Shown here one piece after another: positions 46,542 to 60,876 of a DNA stretch of 63,268 nt. Made by a program: the position numbers and the translations under genes. The notes under the pieces were generated by a model that was not told the origin of the DNA, searched no databases, and saw nothing but the letters and a program-made list of their open reading frames with translations. The DNA is taken from contig JASJDA010000020.1 of NCBI GenBank assembly GCA_030065755.1, positions 1 to 63,268 on the forward strand, read 5' to 3'. Within the stretch, counting starts at the first letter, position 1, and every line of letters starts with the position of its first letter. The stretch comes from Prochloraceae cyanobacterium (GTDB taxonomy: Bacteria; Cyanobacteriota; Cyanobacteriia; Cyanobacteriales; JASJDA01).

Positions 46542-47392
46542 AAAAAATATTAATGACCTTATTGTTCGGTCTTAATATAAGAATCGCACAAAATTTCTTT
46601 ATTTTTTTTTAATAATTGCTTGAAAAATTAGTCCCTCATAAATAAAAGCCTAGAGAGGAACGTCATTTCAAGTTTTCTAGTGTTCTTTTTTAAATTGAAA
46701 ATCTTAGCATAAGAGTATGAGTTGACTAGAGGTCAATCAAATTCAGTAGATATACAAGTTTTTTTTAATAGTGATATCAGCTAAATAATTACTCTTTAAA
46801 TTCGTAATCTTAGCTTATCGTTTTTTTCACTCACTTTAATTATTAACTTTTTTGGAAAATTTGTAAGTGAGAAAAAGTATGAAAAAGTATGGAAATTTTG
46901 TAAGTGAGAAAAAGTACGGCATTGACCCTATGGTGAGGGCATACCTCAGTTAGTCATTATGAATGCATATAACAGAAAAACACTAAAATACATAATTAGT
47001 AAGTGTTTTTCCCTAGCTCAAGGTTTCTCCCTAAGAAAAAACTAAGTGAAACACGAACTTGCTAGGTATTTCAACTTACTTGAAATAAACATAACAATAG
47101 TTTGTCTTAATTGTCAAGGATTATTAAAAAAAATCTTAAGAATATCTAAAGCAAAGCCCTGTAAGGCTCCCATTTAAAACGATTGCATTGACTAAAAAAT
47201 CTTTACCAGCCTCTGGCTGGAGGGAACAGGGAACGGGGAACACTAATATTTTTCAGAGACGAGTGGGTTTTTATTTTCTGTTTCCTTCTAGCGATCGCTA
47301 GTTTAAGGTTCTCTATTTCGGGTATTCCCCAATAAGTTGGGTTCAATAGGGATTAGGGAATGGGGAGTGGGGTTGCAATAATTATATTTTTT
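46542..47392. promoter_or_regulatory. Long AT-rich region upstream of the PKS operon with direct repeats
   Basis: No gene is visible. Two 28-base direct repeats of the GGAAAWTTTGTAAGTGAGAA type occur at 46854-46881 and 46891-46918, 37 bases apart. A related inverted stretch TTTTTCACTCAC is at 46824. This arrangement could bind a regulator of the operon; a very long AT-rich leader (46560-46850) follows towards the PKS genes. Confidence 0.4.
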
Positions 47393-47462
47393 ATAGGGAA
47401 CCCTTATATAGCAGTCAAGTTAAAAACGAAGCCAATAAGTTATTGTCAAAAGGGTTCCCTAT
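47393..47462. repeat. Palindromic element, copy C
   Basis: The arms ATAGGGAACCCTT (47393-47405) and the exact complement (47450-47462) flank a core TATAGCAGTCAAGTTAAAAACG ... AATAAGTTATTG (in parts) that matches copy A at 17-100. The arms differ from copy A (GGGAACCC against AGGAAGTCC), yet each is self-complementary. Confidence 0.6.
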
Positions 47463-48017
47463 TCCCTGTTCCCTTTTAATGAGAATAATATCTTAGTATT
47501 TTTGTACTTAATATTGTTTATCTTTTTGTTTGGTCATTAGCTTTGCTAGGGTTTGGTGGTTTGATGCTTAATGGTGCATATCGAATGGTTACAGTAGCAA
47601 TTCGTGATGACAAATCTTTGAATCACTACAGTTTTCTGTCGCTTCAGTAATGCTAGCATTCGGTTGAGCAGCTAAATCTTCCACAAGATGAACCTAGCCG
47701 TCGCAAGATTTGATAGGGATTTTGCAATAAAATTTTTTGCTGGTTCATTTGTCACTCGAATAAGTTGCCTTATCTTATTTTTTCTTTTAATTACTACAAA
47801 CCTATGAGGACAAAAATCCTAAATATTTTTTCTTCTTAATAAATTTTTAGTTACTAACTCTTGGGTACAACTAGAATTTAAGCCTGTTTATTCAAGTCAA
47901 GTGTAGTCTCAGATACCTTGTTTTGTTGAGGTTTGACAGGATAAAAAGTTATACTTGTACTATCTTTTTTATTTTTATTGATAAAGAAAAGACGATCGAG
48001 GTCACTAAATTCATTGT
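47463..48017. other. Spacer upstream of the diguanylate cyclase gene
   Basis: The spacer is mostly AT-rich. Around 47560-47770 the minus strand shows short broken coding-like stretches (EDLAAQPNASITEATENC), which may be debris of an old gene. I found no intact gene and no clear promoter match. Confidence 0.35.
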
Positions 48018-49037
48018 ATGAAATTAGATTCAACTCTGCAAGAACTCACACTCTATAATTATCAGGTAGAATCTACGACATCAGTTAAAGATGTCATGAT
48101 TTATTTTAAGCAAAATCCCCATATGCCTGGAGTGATTTTAAAAGAGAATAACCAATTTGCAGGGATTATTTCTCAAACAAACTTTTGGCAATATATGAGT
48201 TTACCCTATAGTTTGGAGTTGTCTGCTAAACGACCGATAAAATTTGTCTTCGATTTTCTCAAACACGAGTGTTTAATAATACCTAAAGATCTAACAATTA
48301 TCGAAGCTGTTAAAAAGGCATTAGAAAGACCGGCAAAAATACTAGAAGATCCCATAGTTGTAGAAGTCGCTCCGCAAGAATATAAATTATTAGACGTACA
48401 TCAAATACTCATTGCTCAGGCAAAAATTCACGAAGCAGCCAATGTTCTAATTACTAATCTGTATAAAGATATGGATCGAGCAAATGCTAAATTAAAGCTC
48501 TTATCTAGTTTGGATGGTTTGACTAATCTTGCCAACAGAAGGATATTTGATGAATTTATTCAAAAAGAATGGTCTCGATCGCTAGAAGCTAGATGTATAT
48601 CTTTGATTTTAATTGATATAGATTTTTTCAAAAAATATAACGAGCTATACGGTCATTTAGCTGGAGATGATTGTTTGCGTAAAATAGCGAATATTACTAA
48701 GGAATCGGTTAAGCGTTTAGAAGGAGTCGTAGCTCGTTATAGAGGAGATGAAATAGCAATCATTTTGCCTAATAAAGATGCTGTTGACGCTGCTAATATA
48801 GCTGAAAAGATTCGTCAAAAAGTAACAGAGAAAAAAATACCAAACCAAAGCTCTTCAATTAGTAACTATATAACCATAAGCTTGGGAATAGCAAGTACCG
48901 TGCCTTCTAACCTAAATAAGCCGGATATGTTACTGACAGCAGCAAAAGAAGCACTGTCTCAAGCTAAAAAATCTGGAAGAAACCGCAAGTTTGTTTGGGC
49001 TAATTCTTATCGCCAAACCCCGATGACAGCCTTGTAA
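48018..49037 (+). CDS. Diguanylate cyclase with CBS-like N-terminal sensor
   Basis: The 339-residue protein has an N-terminal region (about 15-135) that looks like a CBS pair (TTSVKDVMIYF ... MPGVILKENNQFAGIIS; later DLTIIEAVKKAL). A helical linker leads to a GGDEF domain (about 165-330) with LTNLANRR, DIDFFKKYNELYGH and the active-site loop ARYRGDEIAIILP. The signature is RGDEI rather than GGDEF: the Gly-Asp-Glu core is kept, but first and last positions differ. No RxxD inhibitory site is seen upstream of it. It probably makes c-di-GMP in response to a small ligand, but activity is not certain. Confidence 0.85.
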   Translation: MKLDSTLQELTLYNYQVESTTSVKDVMIYFKQNPHMPGVILKENNQFAGIISQTNFWQYMSLPYSLELSAKRPIKFVFDFLKHECLIIPKDLTIIEAVKKALERPAKILEDPIVVEVAPQEYKLLDVHQILIAQAKIHEAANVLITNLYKDMDRANAKLKLLSSLDGLTNLANRRIFDEFIQKEWSRSLEARCISLILIDIDFFKKYNELYGHLAGDDCLRKIANITKESVKRLEGVVARYRGDEIAIILPNKDAVDAANIAEKIRQKVTEKKIPNQSSSISNYITISLGIASTVPSNLNKPDMLLTAAKEALSQAKKSGRNRKFVWANSYRQTPMTAL

Positions 49038-49040
49038 AAA

Positions 49041-49062
49041 ATTAGCCAGTTGGCTGGCTAAT
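49041..49062 (-). terminator. Terminator between convergent genes
   Basis: A perfect 9-bp stem ATTAGCCAG/CTGGCTAAT with a 4-base loop is followed on the minus strand by six T, so it terminates the TPR gene. The stem may also serve the plus-strand diguanylate cyclase gene that ends 4 bases before it. Confidence 0.8.
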
Positions 49063-49071
49063 TTGTTGAGA

Positions 49072-49713
49072 TTATCTTTTCACCGGCTCGTATCTTTGTG
49101 GCAATCTTTCTGCTACCTCATTGCAATAGAGGCCCATAAAGCGAAAAGCTAATGTATAGTTATCGGTATCGTTATTTTGTAATGCCAGATTAGATCCTTC
49201 TACAAAATCGAAGCATCCTCGATCGAAATCATCGACGATAATGCGGGCAATACCTCGATTATTGTGGAAATTAGCAACATTAGGGTCTATTTCAATTGCT
49301 CTAGTATAGTCGGCGATCGCTTGAGCCAAATAACCCACTTCTAAAAAAGCCAGACCTCTGTTGTTGAAGGCAGCAGCATCAGCTGGGTTTAATTCAATTG
49401 CTCTAGTATAATCTGTAATTGAACCCCACAAATCTTCTAATCTTTGACGGGCGCGACCTCGATTGTTATAAGCTTCAAAATTATTCGGCTCCAGTTCAAT
49501 TAGCCTAGTGAGAGCTGCTAATTCAACCACTCTTGAATTAAGAAATGGAGAACAATCAGGACTTTCTACCTTATAGTAAAAAGCTTCGTGGCTGCAAAAT
49601 AAATAAAAATCTTGATAGCTATTTACCTCTTGAGCAGAGACAGTAAAACTAGGAAAAATACTCAATAAACCAGTCAATATTGAAGCAAGTCCGGTAGTAA
49701 ATTTACTCATCAA
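49072..49713 (-). CDS. Secreted TPR-repeat protein
   Basis: The 213-residue protein has an N-terminal signal peptide (about 1-27, ending SFTVSAQ) and three clear TPR units (EAYNNRGRARQRLEDLWGS, AAFNNRGLAFLEVGYLAQA, NFHNNRGIARIIV), each followed by the usual DYTRAIEL/EIDP helix. Single Cys residues lie near 39 and 53 before the repeats and in the C-terminal part. It is probably a periplasmic or thylakoid-lumen scaffold; no specific partner is visible. It is convergent with the diguanylate cyclase gene. Confidence 0.8.
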   Translation of the reverse strand: MMSKFTTGLASILTGLLSIFPSFTVSAQEVNSYQDFYLFCSHEAFYYKVESPDCSPFLNSRVVELAALTRLIELEPNNFEAYNNRGRARQRLEDLWGSITDYTRAIELNPADAAAFNNRGLAFLEVGYLAQAIADYTRAIEIDPNVANFHNNRGIARIIVDDFDRGCFDFVEGSNLALQNNDTDNYTLAFRFMGLYCNEVAERLPQRYEPVKR

Positions 49714-49852
49714 TCTCGCCTTTTCTTGAATCGATTCAAGATTATAATATCAACTTACGGGACTGTTAATTGATTATTAAGTAAATATACTGACAATAAA
49801 TATTTTTTCTCTAGCTAACTCTCAAATCGAGAGCTAGCTTTTAGCAATAACT

Positions 49853-50797
49853 TTAAAGCGCATTTGCACCAGCAACTACTTCCATAATTTCTTGGGTAAT
49901 TGCGGCTTGCCGCGCTTTATTGTAGGACAGGGTTAGAGTCCCGATAAGTTCGGATGCGTTGTCACTAGCGTTGGTCATTGCCATCATTCTAGAAGCCAAT
50001 TCGCTTGCTGCTGCTTCTTGTAAGGCTCTTAATAACTGGTTATTTAGATAAAGTGGCAAGAGGGCATTGAGAATTTGCACTGGATCTTGCTCGAAAATCA
50101 TGTCTTGGGAGAATGTAGTTGGCGCAGTAGAAACTTTCTCTCTTTCTACTTCTAACTGTCCTCCACGGGTAGTGAGTCGGAAGATTTCGTCGTCTAATGC
50201 TTCTAATCCTTGGGGAATTAGAGGTAAAAGAGTTTGAATTACTGGTTTAGAACTAATTAACGAAACAAAGCGAGTATAAACTAACTCAACTCGATCGACT
50301 ATCTTGGAAAGAAACAGCGAGAGGAGTTCGTCAGCAATTTCTGAGGCTTGAGATGCTGAAGGGATTTGATCTAAACCCGTGTAGGTAGAGTCAATTGGTT
50401 GTTCTCTACGGGTAAAGTATCTAGCTGCTTTGCGTCCGACGAGGACGTATACATAATCTATTCCTTGAGATTTTAATTCAGCAGCGCGTTGTTCGGCGCG
50501 TTTGATAACGTTGGTGTTGTAGCTACCGCACAGACCGCGATCGCCACTAATTACTAAAATACCGACACATTTTATTTCTCTTTGCTTTAGTAGAGGTAGG
50601 TCAGCTTCTTCAAGTTTGAGTCTATTTTTCAAGCCGTAGAGAACTTGTGCTAAGTTATCTGCAAAGGGGCGAGTAGCGGTGACTTGTTCTTGAGCGCGAC
50701 GGACTTTAGCTGCTGCAACTAGGCGCATTGCTTCCGTCATTTTTTTGGTATTTTTGACCGACTTGATGCGATCGCGAATAGCTTTGAGATTGGGCAT
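49853..50797 (-). CDS. atpG: F-ATPase gamma subunit
   Basis: The 314-residue rotor stalk (called atpC in chloroplast-style naming) has an N-terminal helix [26 protein letters not shown] (in parts), [10 protein letters not shown], and the cyanobacterial/chloroplast insert around 195-230 that is absent from the N-type gamma at 25622. C-terminal helix ends [13 protein letters not shown]. It is the last gene of the housekeeping operon; a 69-base spacer separates it from atpA. Confidence 0.93.
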   Translation of the reverse strand: MPNLKAIRDRIKSVKNTKKMTEAMRLVAAAKVRRAQEQVTATRPFADNLAQVLYGLKNRLKLEEADLPLLKQREIKCVGILVISGDRGLCGSYNTNVIKRAEQRAAELKSQGIDYVYVLVGRKAARYFTRREQPIDSTYTGLDQIPSASQASEIADELLSLFLSKIVDRVELVYTRFVSLISSKPVIQTLLPLIPQGLEALDDEIFRLTTRGGQLEVEREKVSTAPTTFSQDMIFEQDPVQILNALLPLYLNNQLLRALQEAAASELASRMMAMTNASDNASELIGTLTLSYNKARQAAITQEIMEVVAGANAL

Positions 50798-50866
50798 TAT
50801 CTTTTCCTTTGTCCGTTGTTAGTAGAGACGTACCAGGTCGCGTCTCTACTGTTAATATTTTGACGA

Positions 50867-52381
50867 TTATTCTGCTGAGAATGCTTGCTTGTGTTCGGTG
50901 AGGGCTTCTTTGAGGATATTTTCTGCTTCTTCAGTTAGTTTTCTTTCTGACTGAATAATTTCTCCAAATTTAGCCTTGCTGGTTTTGAGATATTCTCGGA
51001 ATCCGTCGGTAAAGTTTATTACTTTTTCTAGTTCAATATCGTCTAAATATCCATTTAGACCAGCATATACAATACCGATTTGCTCTGGTACGGACAAAGG
51101 AAAGTTTTGCGCTTGTTTGAGTAATTGGCGCAAGCGCTGACCTCGTGCTAGCTGTTTCTTAGTAGTCTCGTCTAAGTCGGAAGCAAATTGAGAAAATGCT
51201 TCGATATCGGCAAACTGAGCCAATTCTAGTTTCAGTTTACCTGCTACTTTTTTCATTGCTTTGGTTTGAGCAGCAGATCCTACGCGACTTACGGAAATAC
51301 CTGCGTTAATTGCCGGACGGAAACCTGCGTTAAATAGGTCGCTAGAGAGGAAGATTTGACCGTCAGTAATGGAAATTACATTGGTGGGAATGTAAGCAGA
51401 AACGTCACCTGCTTGAGTTTCAATAATTGGCAATGCCGTCATACTACCGCCACCGAGTTTGTCGTTTAGTTTAGCAGCTCTTTCTAATAAACGAGAATGG
51501 CAATAGAAGATATCTCCAGGATAAGCTTCCCTTCCTGGGGGACGGCGCAACAATAGGGACATCTGACGATAAGCTTGAGCTTGTTTGGAAAGATCGTCGT
51601 AGATCACCAGAGTGTGCTTGCCTTTATACATGAAGTATTCGGCGATACAAGCTCCGGTGTAGGGAGCTAGATATTGTAGGGTAGCGGGGTCATTGGCATT
51701 TGCTGCTACGACAACGGTATACGGCATAGCACCTTTTTCTTCGAGGGTGCCAATTACTTGAGCGACGCTCGAGGCTTTTTGACCGATAGCTACGTAGATG
51801 CAAATAACGTCTTCTTCTTTTTGGTTGAGGATGGTATCGATCGCCACTGCTGTTTTTCCTGTTTGGCGATCGCCGATAATTAATTCTCGCTGTCCTCTGC
51901 CGATGGGAATCATCGCATCGATCGCGGTGATGCCTGTTTGTAGTGGTTCGCAAACGCTTTTGCGAGCGATAATTCCTGGGGCTGGGGATTCAATCAAACG
52001 GTTTTCTTGGGTCTCGATGTCTCCTTTCCCGTCAATGGGCAGACCGAGAGAATTTACTACTCTACCTAGTATTCCATCTCCTATGGATATTTGAGCAATT
52101 TGACCGGTGGCTTTAACGCTGCTACCTTCTTGAATGTCGAAACCTTGGCCCATCAGCACTGCTCCTACATTATCTTCTTCTAGGTTTTGAGCAATGCCAA
52201 CGGTGCCGTCTTCAAATTCTAGGATTTCTGCCGCCATCACCTTATCTAGACCGTAAATCCTGGCGATGCCGTCACCTACCTGCAATACCGTCCCGACGTT
52301 AGAAACTTGAACTTCCTGGTCGTAGGACTCTATTTGCTGGCGAATAATGTTGCTAATTTCGTCTGGTCTGATTGCGATCAT
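50867..52381 (-). CDS. atpA: F-ATPase alpha subunit
   Basis: The 504-residue F1 alpha subunit has the P-loop [24 protein letters not shown] and [20 protein letters not shown]. It is the housekeeping copy. The catalytic beta partner is encoded elsewhere with epsilon, as in other cyanobacteria. Confidence 0.95.
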   Translation of the reverse strand: MIAIRPDEISNIIRQQIESYDQEVQVSNVGTVLQVGDGIARIYGLDKVMAAEILEFEDGTVGIAQNLEEDNVGAVLMGQGFDIQEGSSVKATGQIAQISIGDGILGRVVNSLGLPIDGKGDIETQENRLIESPAPGIIARKSVCEPLQTGITAIDAMIPIGRGQRELIIGDRQTGKTAVAIDTILNQKEEDVICIYVAIGQKASSVAQVIGTLEEKGAMPYTVVVAANANDPATLQYLAPYTGACIAEYFMYKGKHTLVIYDDLSKQAQAYRQMSLLLRRPPGREAYPGDIFYCHSRLLERAAKLNDKLGGGSMTALPIIETQAGDVSAYIPTNVISITDGQIFLSSDLFNAGFRPAINAGISVSRVGSAAQTKAMKKVAGKLKLELAQFADIEAFSQFASDLDETTKKQLARGQRLRQLLKQAQNFPLSVPEQIGIVYAGLNGYLDDIELEKVINFTDGFREYLKTSKAKFGEIIQSERKLTEEAENILKEALTEHKQAFSAE

Positions 52382-52468
52382 TTTTATTATTTGTTGTTAG
52401 TTATTAGTAGAAACGTTCGTAACGTTTTTAGTTGAAAGTTGGCGATCGTTGCCATATGACAGCGAATA

Positions 52469-53023
52469 CTATGATGCACCGAGGCTCAAACTAATACGGC
52501 GCAGTTGTCCTCGCAGACTGCTATCTAACACTTGAGAGCCTACTTTGATTATCACCCCACCGATTAAATTTGGATCGATGGTAGTTTGTACTTCTACCCC
52601 AGCTGCATTAGTTATTGCTTTAATTTTTGCTGAGATAGAGTCGAGCTGGTTTTGATTTAATTCTGTTGCCGAGGAGACTTCTGCTAGTACTATATTATTT
52701 AGTTTCCGCAGCAATTCTATATATTGCTGGCAAATTCCCTCTAAAAAGATGATGCGGCGCTTATCTACCAAAAGCATCAAAAAACTAACTAGATAGTTGT
52801 TAGTATCTTGCCCGACGATCTGTCGTATTACTGCTTTTTTATCATTTTCTTCGATCAGGGGATTGCCCAAAAATTCTCCCAATTCTGGTGAATTTTCTAG
52901 CAAAGATAATATAGAGCGAACATCTTCGCCAATTTTTTCTGTAAGATTGTTCCCTTGAGCTACCGACATTAATGCTTGCGCGTATGGCTCGACTATTTCC
53001 GAGCTTAACGAAGTGTTTTTCAC
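52469..53023 (-). CDS. atpH: F-ATPase delta subunit
   Basis: The 184-residue subunit (OSCP homologue, atpD in chloroplast naming) links the peripheral stalk to the top of F1. The N-terminal helical bundle has [15 protein letters not shown] and the C-terminal domain [25 protein letters not shown] (in parts), the standard delta signature. Its start overlaps the stop of the b gene by one base. Confidence 0.94.
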   Translation of the reverse strand: MKNTSLSSEIVEPYAQALMSVAQGNNLTEKIGEDVRSILSLLENSPELGEFLGNPLIEENDKKAVIRQIVGQDTNNYLVSFLMLLVDKRRIIFLEGICQQYIELLRKLNNIVLAEVSSATELNQNQLDSISAKIKAITNAAGVEVQTTIDPNLIGGVIIKVGSQVLDSSLRGQLRRISLSLGAS

Positions 53024-53556
53024 TAGCCCCCTCCTATCCGAGCAATGCTGCGGTCTACTAATTGGTTTTGAGCTGACTGGTCTAATTGGGTTTTCAATTG
53101 AGACTCAACTCTATCCACAGCCATAGCGGCTACTCGCTGTCTCAATTCGGCGATCGCCCTTTCTCTTTCTGTGTTTAAATCTTTCTGTGCCATTTCTTTG
53201 AGGCGCTCGATATCTTGCGCATTTTTGGCGGCGATCGCTTCACTAGCGGCTTTCGCCCTTTCTTTGGCTTCCTGGATTATTTTTTCGCCTTGTTCTTTTG
53301 CTAGAGCTAAGTTTTCTTTAGCTTTAGCCAATTCTTCTGCTGCTTTTTTGAGGCGTTGTTCTGCTTCTTCGATCGCTTCTGCGATGTTGTTGCGTCGTGT
53401 CAGAAGGATATTGCTGATTATTTTACCTCCGTAAAATACCAATATCCCGATCAAAATTGCCAGATTGATCAAGTTCGTGTCTAGAATATCGAAATTTAGA
53501 CCAAAACCTTCTGCTTCTGCCAATATCAACCAATTACCGATCGTTCCCATTGACAT
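53023..53556 (-). CDS. atpF: F-ATPase b subunit
   Basis: The 177-residue stator stalk has an N-terminal membrane segment (about 28-47) and a long charged coiled coil. The pre-membrane stretch [17 protein letters not shown] is typical of the cyanobacterial b subunit, which pairs with b'. The start could also be the ATG two codons in. Confidence 0.93.
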   Translation of the reverse strand: MSMGTIGNWLILAEAEGFGLNFDILDTNLINLAILIGILVFYGGKIISNILLTRRNNIAEAIEEAEQRLKKAAEELAKAKENLALAKEQGEKIIQEAKERAKAASEAIAAKNAQDIERLKEMAQKDLNTERERAIAELRQRVAAMAVDRVESQLKTQLDQSAQNQLVDRSIARIGGG

Positions 53557-53572
53557 TCATTCCCTATTGGTT

Positions 53573-54004
53573 TTATTTAACCAGCTCTGGCCCCAAGAGT
53601 TTTTCTAGAATCTGACGGCTAAGAACGTCTACTTGTTGCTCTAGGGACTGCATTGCTGCTTGTTTTTGTGCGTCTATCTCTTTGGCTGCTTCTTCTCTTT
53701 TTGCCTGAGCTTCTTTTTGAGCCTCAGCTATTTGCTCTTCAGCTATTTTCTTAGCTTCTGCTTTGGCTGCGGCTATTATTTGCAGTGATTCTTTGCGTGC
53801 TTCTGCTAGCTGCTTTTCGTATTGACTTGCCAATTCTTTAGCTTCAGATAAGCGCTCTCGTGCTTCTGTTTGATTCTTGCGAATATAATCAGCTCGCTCG
53901 TCTAAAGCGTTATTTAGTGGCTTATAAAAAATTTGATTCAGCAGAAACATTAATATCAAAAATTGCACGGCCATCAGGGGCAAAGTTGCATCAAAATCAA
54001 ACAT
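53573..54004 (-). CDS. atpF2: F-ATPase b' subunit
   Basis: The 143-residue second stator subunit, found in photosynthetic organisms, starts [18 protein letters not shown], with one membrane segment and an Ala/Glu/Lys-rich coiled coil (about 35-125). It lies 16 bases upstream of the b gene. Also named atpG in chloroplast-style nomenclature. Confidence 0.93.
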   Translation of the reverse strand: MFDFDATLPLMAVQFLILMFLLNQIFYKPLNNALDERADYIRKNQTEARERLSEAKELASQYEKQLAEARKESLQIIAAAKAEAKKIAEEQIAEAQKEAQAKREEAAKEIDAQKQAAMQSLEQQVDVLSRQILEKLLGPELVK

Positions 54005-54082
54005 TTTTTACCACTTTGTTTTTCACGAGTTTAATACAATATAGAGACGGGAAATTTCCCGTCTCTATTTACCTAGAAAGCT

Positions 54083-54367
<285 letters not shown>

Positions 54368-54515
54368 TTATTGTTGTTTATTTCAGATTTTCCAGCAATT
54401 TGAAGAATTTTTATTTTTTCTTGTTAATTGCTGTAGCGCGTCATCTACTGAGTGAATAAGAAAGTCTAAATTGAGTGTTTCTGAGTTCAGATTTTATCGC
54501 CTCAGACTTCTAGCG

Positions 54516-55274
54516 TTACTCATGCTCTTCGTCGTAACCCTCGATCGCCTCGTGAATATAAGCTCCCGCTAAGGTAGCAAACACTAGGGCTTGAATGGCA
54601 CTGGTAAATAATCCTAACGCCATTAGGGGCAGCGGCACAAATAAAGGTACCAAAAATACCAATACTGCCACCACCAACTCGTCTGCTAGTATGTTCCCAA
54701 ATAAACGGAAGCTCAGGGATAGAGGTTTAGTGAAATCTTCTAGAATTTTGATCGGCAATAAAATTGGGATGGGCTCGATATAGTTAGCAAAGTAACCCAA
54801 TCCCTTTTTGCTAAAACCTGCGTAAAAGTACGCTATTGATGTCAGCAATGCCAAAGCAACTGTGGTGTTTATGTCATTAGTTGGTGCTGCTAATTCGCTA
54901 TTAGGAATTTCGATTATTTTCCAAGGAATTAATGCTCCCGACCAATTAGACACGAAGATAAACAAAAACAAAGTGCCTATAAACGGCAACCAAGGACGAT
55001 ATTCTTTTTCCCCTAGCTGGGCTCTTGCCAAATCTCGCAAAGATTCCAGGACAAATTCCATAAAATTCTGTATGCCACTGGGGGCTTTTTGAATCTGTAC
55101 GTTTCGTATTGCAGCAAGGGAGGCAAGAATTAGTATAGCAATTACAAACCAGGAGGTCAGAAATACTTGTCCGTGTATTTTTAAATTCCCTATTTCCCAA
55201 TAAAAATGATTGCCTACTTCTATCTCAGCAAGGGAAAAACTATTTAAAACATTCAAAGCATTTATCATTTCCAT
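54516..55274 (-). CDS. atpB: F-ATPase a subunit
   Basis: The 252-residue channel subunit (atpI in chloroplast naming) has five or six membrane segments and the essential Arg in [16 protein letters not shown]. The C-terminus is acidic (EGYDEEHE). The 187-base spacer to atpE holds no gene. Confidence 0.94.
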   Translation of the reverse strand: MEMINALNVLNSFSLAEIEVGNHFYWEIGNLKIHGQVFLTSWFVIAILILASLAAIRNVQIQKAPSGIQNFMEFVLESLRDLARAQLGEKEYRPWLPFIGTLFLFIFVSNWSGALIPWKIIEIPNSELAAPTNDINTTVALALLTSIAYFYAGFSKKGLGYFANYIEPIPILLPIKILEDFTKPLSLSFRLFGNILADELVVAVLVFLVPLFVPLPLMALGLFTSAIQALVFATLAGAYIHEAIEGYDEEHE

Positions 55275-55334
55275 TCAGCAATATTTATCCTTTTGTCAAA
55301 ACACCCTCTTATCTTATTTTTTCACCAAATCGAG

Positions 55335-55781
55335 CTATTTTTTGGCTGGCATGGCGCTAGTTTGTAATGTGTAAGCTATTATGGCCACTTTATAAGTCAG
55401 AAAACCTAGAAATACTGGCACAATGTGTAATTGTTGCCATTGGCTTGCAACTATTATTAGGGCAGCAAAAAGAGCAAATCTTCTCGAGCCAAGACCATTG
55501 CTTGACTTGCCGAGCCGCTCTACATCTTTACCTAACATTCTTAAGTAAACCACACCAACGCACGACCCCAACAAATAATTTAGAGCTGTGTTGAGGGAAT
55601 AAAAAATCCAGACACAAACAACAATAATCGCCGTGACTGCAAAAGTTGTTATCAACAAAGTTTCTATGAGTTGATAGTATTCTTCCATGGAATTACGATC
55701 GTTAGTTGCTGAGGGAGAATCGTCAGCATTGTTTTCTGGTTCGATCGCAGTTGTTTCTAGAGTTTGATTAGACTGAGTCAC
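55335..55781 (-). CDS. atpI: ATP synthase accessory protein I
   Basis: The 148-residue first gene of the F-ATPase operon (atp1) has an acidic soluble N-terminus of about 32 residues, then four membrane segments with GSCVGVVYLRMLGKDVERL between them. The protein aids assembly of the c-ring and is not part of the mature enzyme. Confidence 0.88.
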   Translation of the reverse strand: MTQSNQTLETTAIEPENNADDSPSATNDRNSMEEYYQLIETLLITTFAVTAIIVVCVWIFYSLNTALNYLLGSCVGVVYLRMLGKDVERLGKSSNGLGSRRFALFAALIIVASQWQQLHIVPVFLGFLTYKVAIIAYTLQTSAMPAKK

Positions 55782-55988
55782 GCTTTTTGGCTGTAGTCGC
55801 TTTCGATGTTTTCTGCTTATAGATTTTAGTTCTATTCCGATTAGATGAAATTGGTATCAGTGAATTCTCCCTTCCAGCCTATTCAAACAGAAGCCAGGAG
55901 CCATGATATCACGTAAAAGCGATCGAACTAAATATTTATCTCTCTCAATTTTGGCGATCGCGCTGAAAGTGGTAAAAGAACGATCGGA

Positions 55989-57191
55989 TTAACCAGGTGC
56001 TAGCATAACCAGGTGTTTGGAGTGAAGCGATCGCACTCCTGCTAAGTCTAAAGAAACCTCAGTTAAAATGTCTTTGACCGATCGCCCCAGGTCACATTTT
56101 TTTAAAAACTGAAATTCTGCCTCCGACAAACTAGTCAACTGATACTCTTGGTTAAAAATATTACGACTCGGCCAACCACTCAAACAAGGGTTTCTTTCTG
56201 GTATGGCTGCTAGAATTTTATCATCTCTCGACCAATCAGCTTTCGGTAGAGGCGATCGCCCTAAAAAGAATTCGTAGTGACTGATATCGGGATCGAGAAG
56301 TTCAATTAGTCGATAACGCTCTTTTTCGCTTAAATCTTTGGCTCTTTCCATTAATTGGGGGTATTTGCCAATTAATCTTTCTAATTTCCAGTACCCAGGA
56401 TTAGAAAAACCGACAAATTCCAACCCCGAAGCTTCAATCAACTCAAATAGCGTCTCGATGTTGTAGTCAATTTCTTGAGGATGAACGTACATGTCGGCAA
56501 AAGAAGCATCCCGCTGATTTTCTAATGCCCATCTTTCTTTTTCTCTCTTGACAATTCGATTGTTTTCTGGTAGAGAATCAAACAATTGACGACCCACTTG
56601 CACCCCATCGCGATAGTCGCCCCGCTTTTCCCCTTGAAGGAGAGAGATCGCCCGCTGCATGAGGCTAATTTCCCAGCGTCCCAACTCAGCATAGACGAAA
56701 ATATGGAGCAATCCTCCAGGAGCCAATTTAGTAGATATTGCTTTAATACCTTTAAGGGGATCGGGTAAATGGTGGAGTACGCCGACACAATTAATCAAGT
56801 CGAATTGACCTGGCAATTCTTCAGCATCTTCCAGATTGAGTTTAATAAAATTTACAGATTTAGAGCGATTTTCTAAGACACCCGATCGACGACAGCGTTC
56901 TCTAGCCACATCTAGTGCTTTTTCACTGAGATCGATCGCCACTATTTCAGCTTCTGGGTTGAGGTGAATTAAATAATCAGTTCCCGAACCAGTACCGCAA
57001 CCCGCATCTAAAATGCGAATATCTTGGCGATCGGGTTTTTGTCCCAGACAAAAACTATAAGCGCTAGACCAATGCCAGCGCCAGTTATGACCTGGAGGTA
57101 CGTCATCTGAAAGAGGGTCTGGAGGAAAAGGATAAGTATTGTAGAGTTGAGCAACAGCAGCTCTAGTTGTCTTGGGGTCAGACATGACCAA
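55989..57191 (-). CDS. Class I SAM-dependent methyltransferase
   Basis: The 400-residue protein has motif I ILDAGCGTGSGTDYL (about 60-74), the acidic SAM-ribose loop IVAIDLSEKAL, and the post-motif NCVGVLHHLPDP. The N-terminal about 45 residues (VAQLYNTYPFPPDP) carry the YNxYPFPPDP pattern seen in a cyanobacterial methyltransferase subgroup. The C-terminal about 150 residues form a separate, mostly helical domain. The substrate is unknown. It is divergent from apcE. Confidence 0.82.
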   Translation of the reverse strand: MVMSDPKTTRAAVAQLYNTYPFPPDPLSDDVPPGHNWRWHWSSAYSFCLGQKPDRQDIRILDAGCGTGSGTDYLIHLNPEAEIVAIDLSEKALDVARERCRRSGVLENRSKSVNFIKLNLEDAEELPGQFDLINCVGVLHHLPDPLKGIKAISTKLAPGGLLHIFVYAELGRWEISLMQRAISLLQGEKRGDYRDGVQVGRQLFDSLPENNRIVKREKERWALENQRDASFADMYVHPQEIDYNIETLFELIEASGLEFVGFSNPGYWKLERLIGKYPQLMERAKDLSEKERYRLIELLDPDISHYEFFLGRSPLPKADWSRDDKILAAIPERNPCLSGWPSRNIFNQEYQLTSLSEAEFQFLKKCDLGRSVKDILTEVSLDLAGVRSLHSKHLVMLAPG

Positions 57192-60364
<3,173 letters not shown>

Positions 60365-60404
60365 GTCTTTGCTGGTTTAAAAGCTTTTTTCCTCAATTAA
60401 TCTC

Positions 60405-60450
60405 AGGCTCTATCGATCGTTCCCAACAGAGCGATCGATAAGCCTATTTT
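60405..60450 (+). terminator. Hairpin after apcE
   Basis: The stem AGGCT-C-TATCGATCG / CGATCGATA-A-GCCT (60405-60419, 60432-60445, one mismatch) is followed by ATTTT, 40 bases past the apcE stop. It could terminate or attenuate transcription between apcE and apcA, which often show different transcript levels. Confidence 0.7.
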
Positions 60451-60462
60451 AAAAAGCTTTTT

Positions 60463-60539
60463 GCTGTTGGCTGTTAGCTGTTAGCTTTTTGCTGTTGGCT
60501 GTTAGCTGTTGGCTGTTAGCTGTTGGCTGTTAGCTGTTA
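60463..60539 (+). repeat. Heptamer tandem repeat GCTGTTN (STRR), exactly 11 units
   Basis: 77 bases consist of 11 contiguous 7-mers, alternating GCTGTTG and GCTGTTA with one GCTTTTT. It is the reverse-complement family of the repeat in the N-ATPase operon at 21871-21919. It lies in the apcE-apcA spacer. 60540-60870 holds a pyrimidine-rich tract and the apcA promoter region, with no gene. Confidence 0.9.
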
Positions 60540-60876
60540 ATTATCTCCCCTGCTCCCCCTCTCCCACACTCCCCCTCTGCCTAAAATTATGAGGCTAATT
60601 GTAAAAAAATATTAAGAACACAGGATGTAAGCTAACTAAATACTGGAAAATAGTTGGGTCGGGTTGCTGTATAAGTTGCTTTGGCGCGTTTAAAAAAGGG
60701 TATTTAATTACCTCAAAAAACGGAAGCAACAAAAATCAAAAAATCGATAACAGATCCTAACTCTATTCATAAAGAGTTAATTTAAGTAAAGATTTGTTAA
60801 GATACCTATCGGCAACCAGTATAAAAATGCCACTTTAAATTGCATCTAGTCTCATGTTTTGGGGAGGAATCCATCA

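Noticed and set aside
52469-53023. One-base overlap with the b gene as frameshift sign
   Set aside because: Both proteins are full length; the overlap is normal operon packing.
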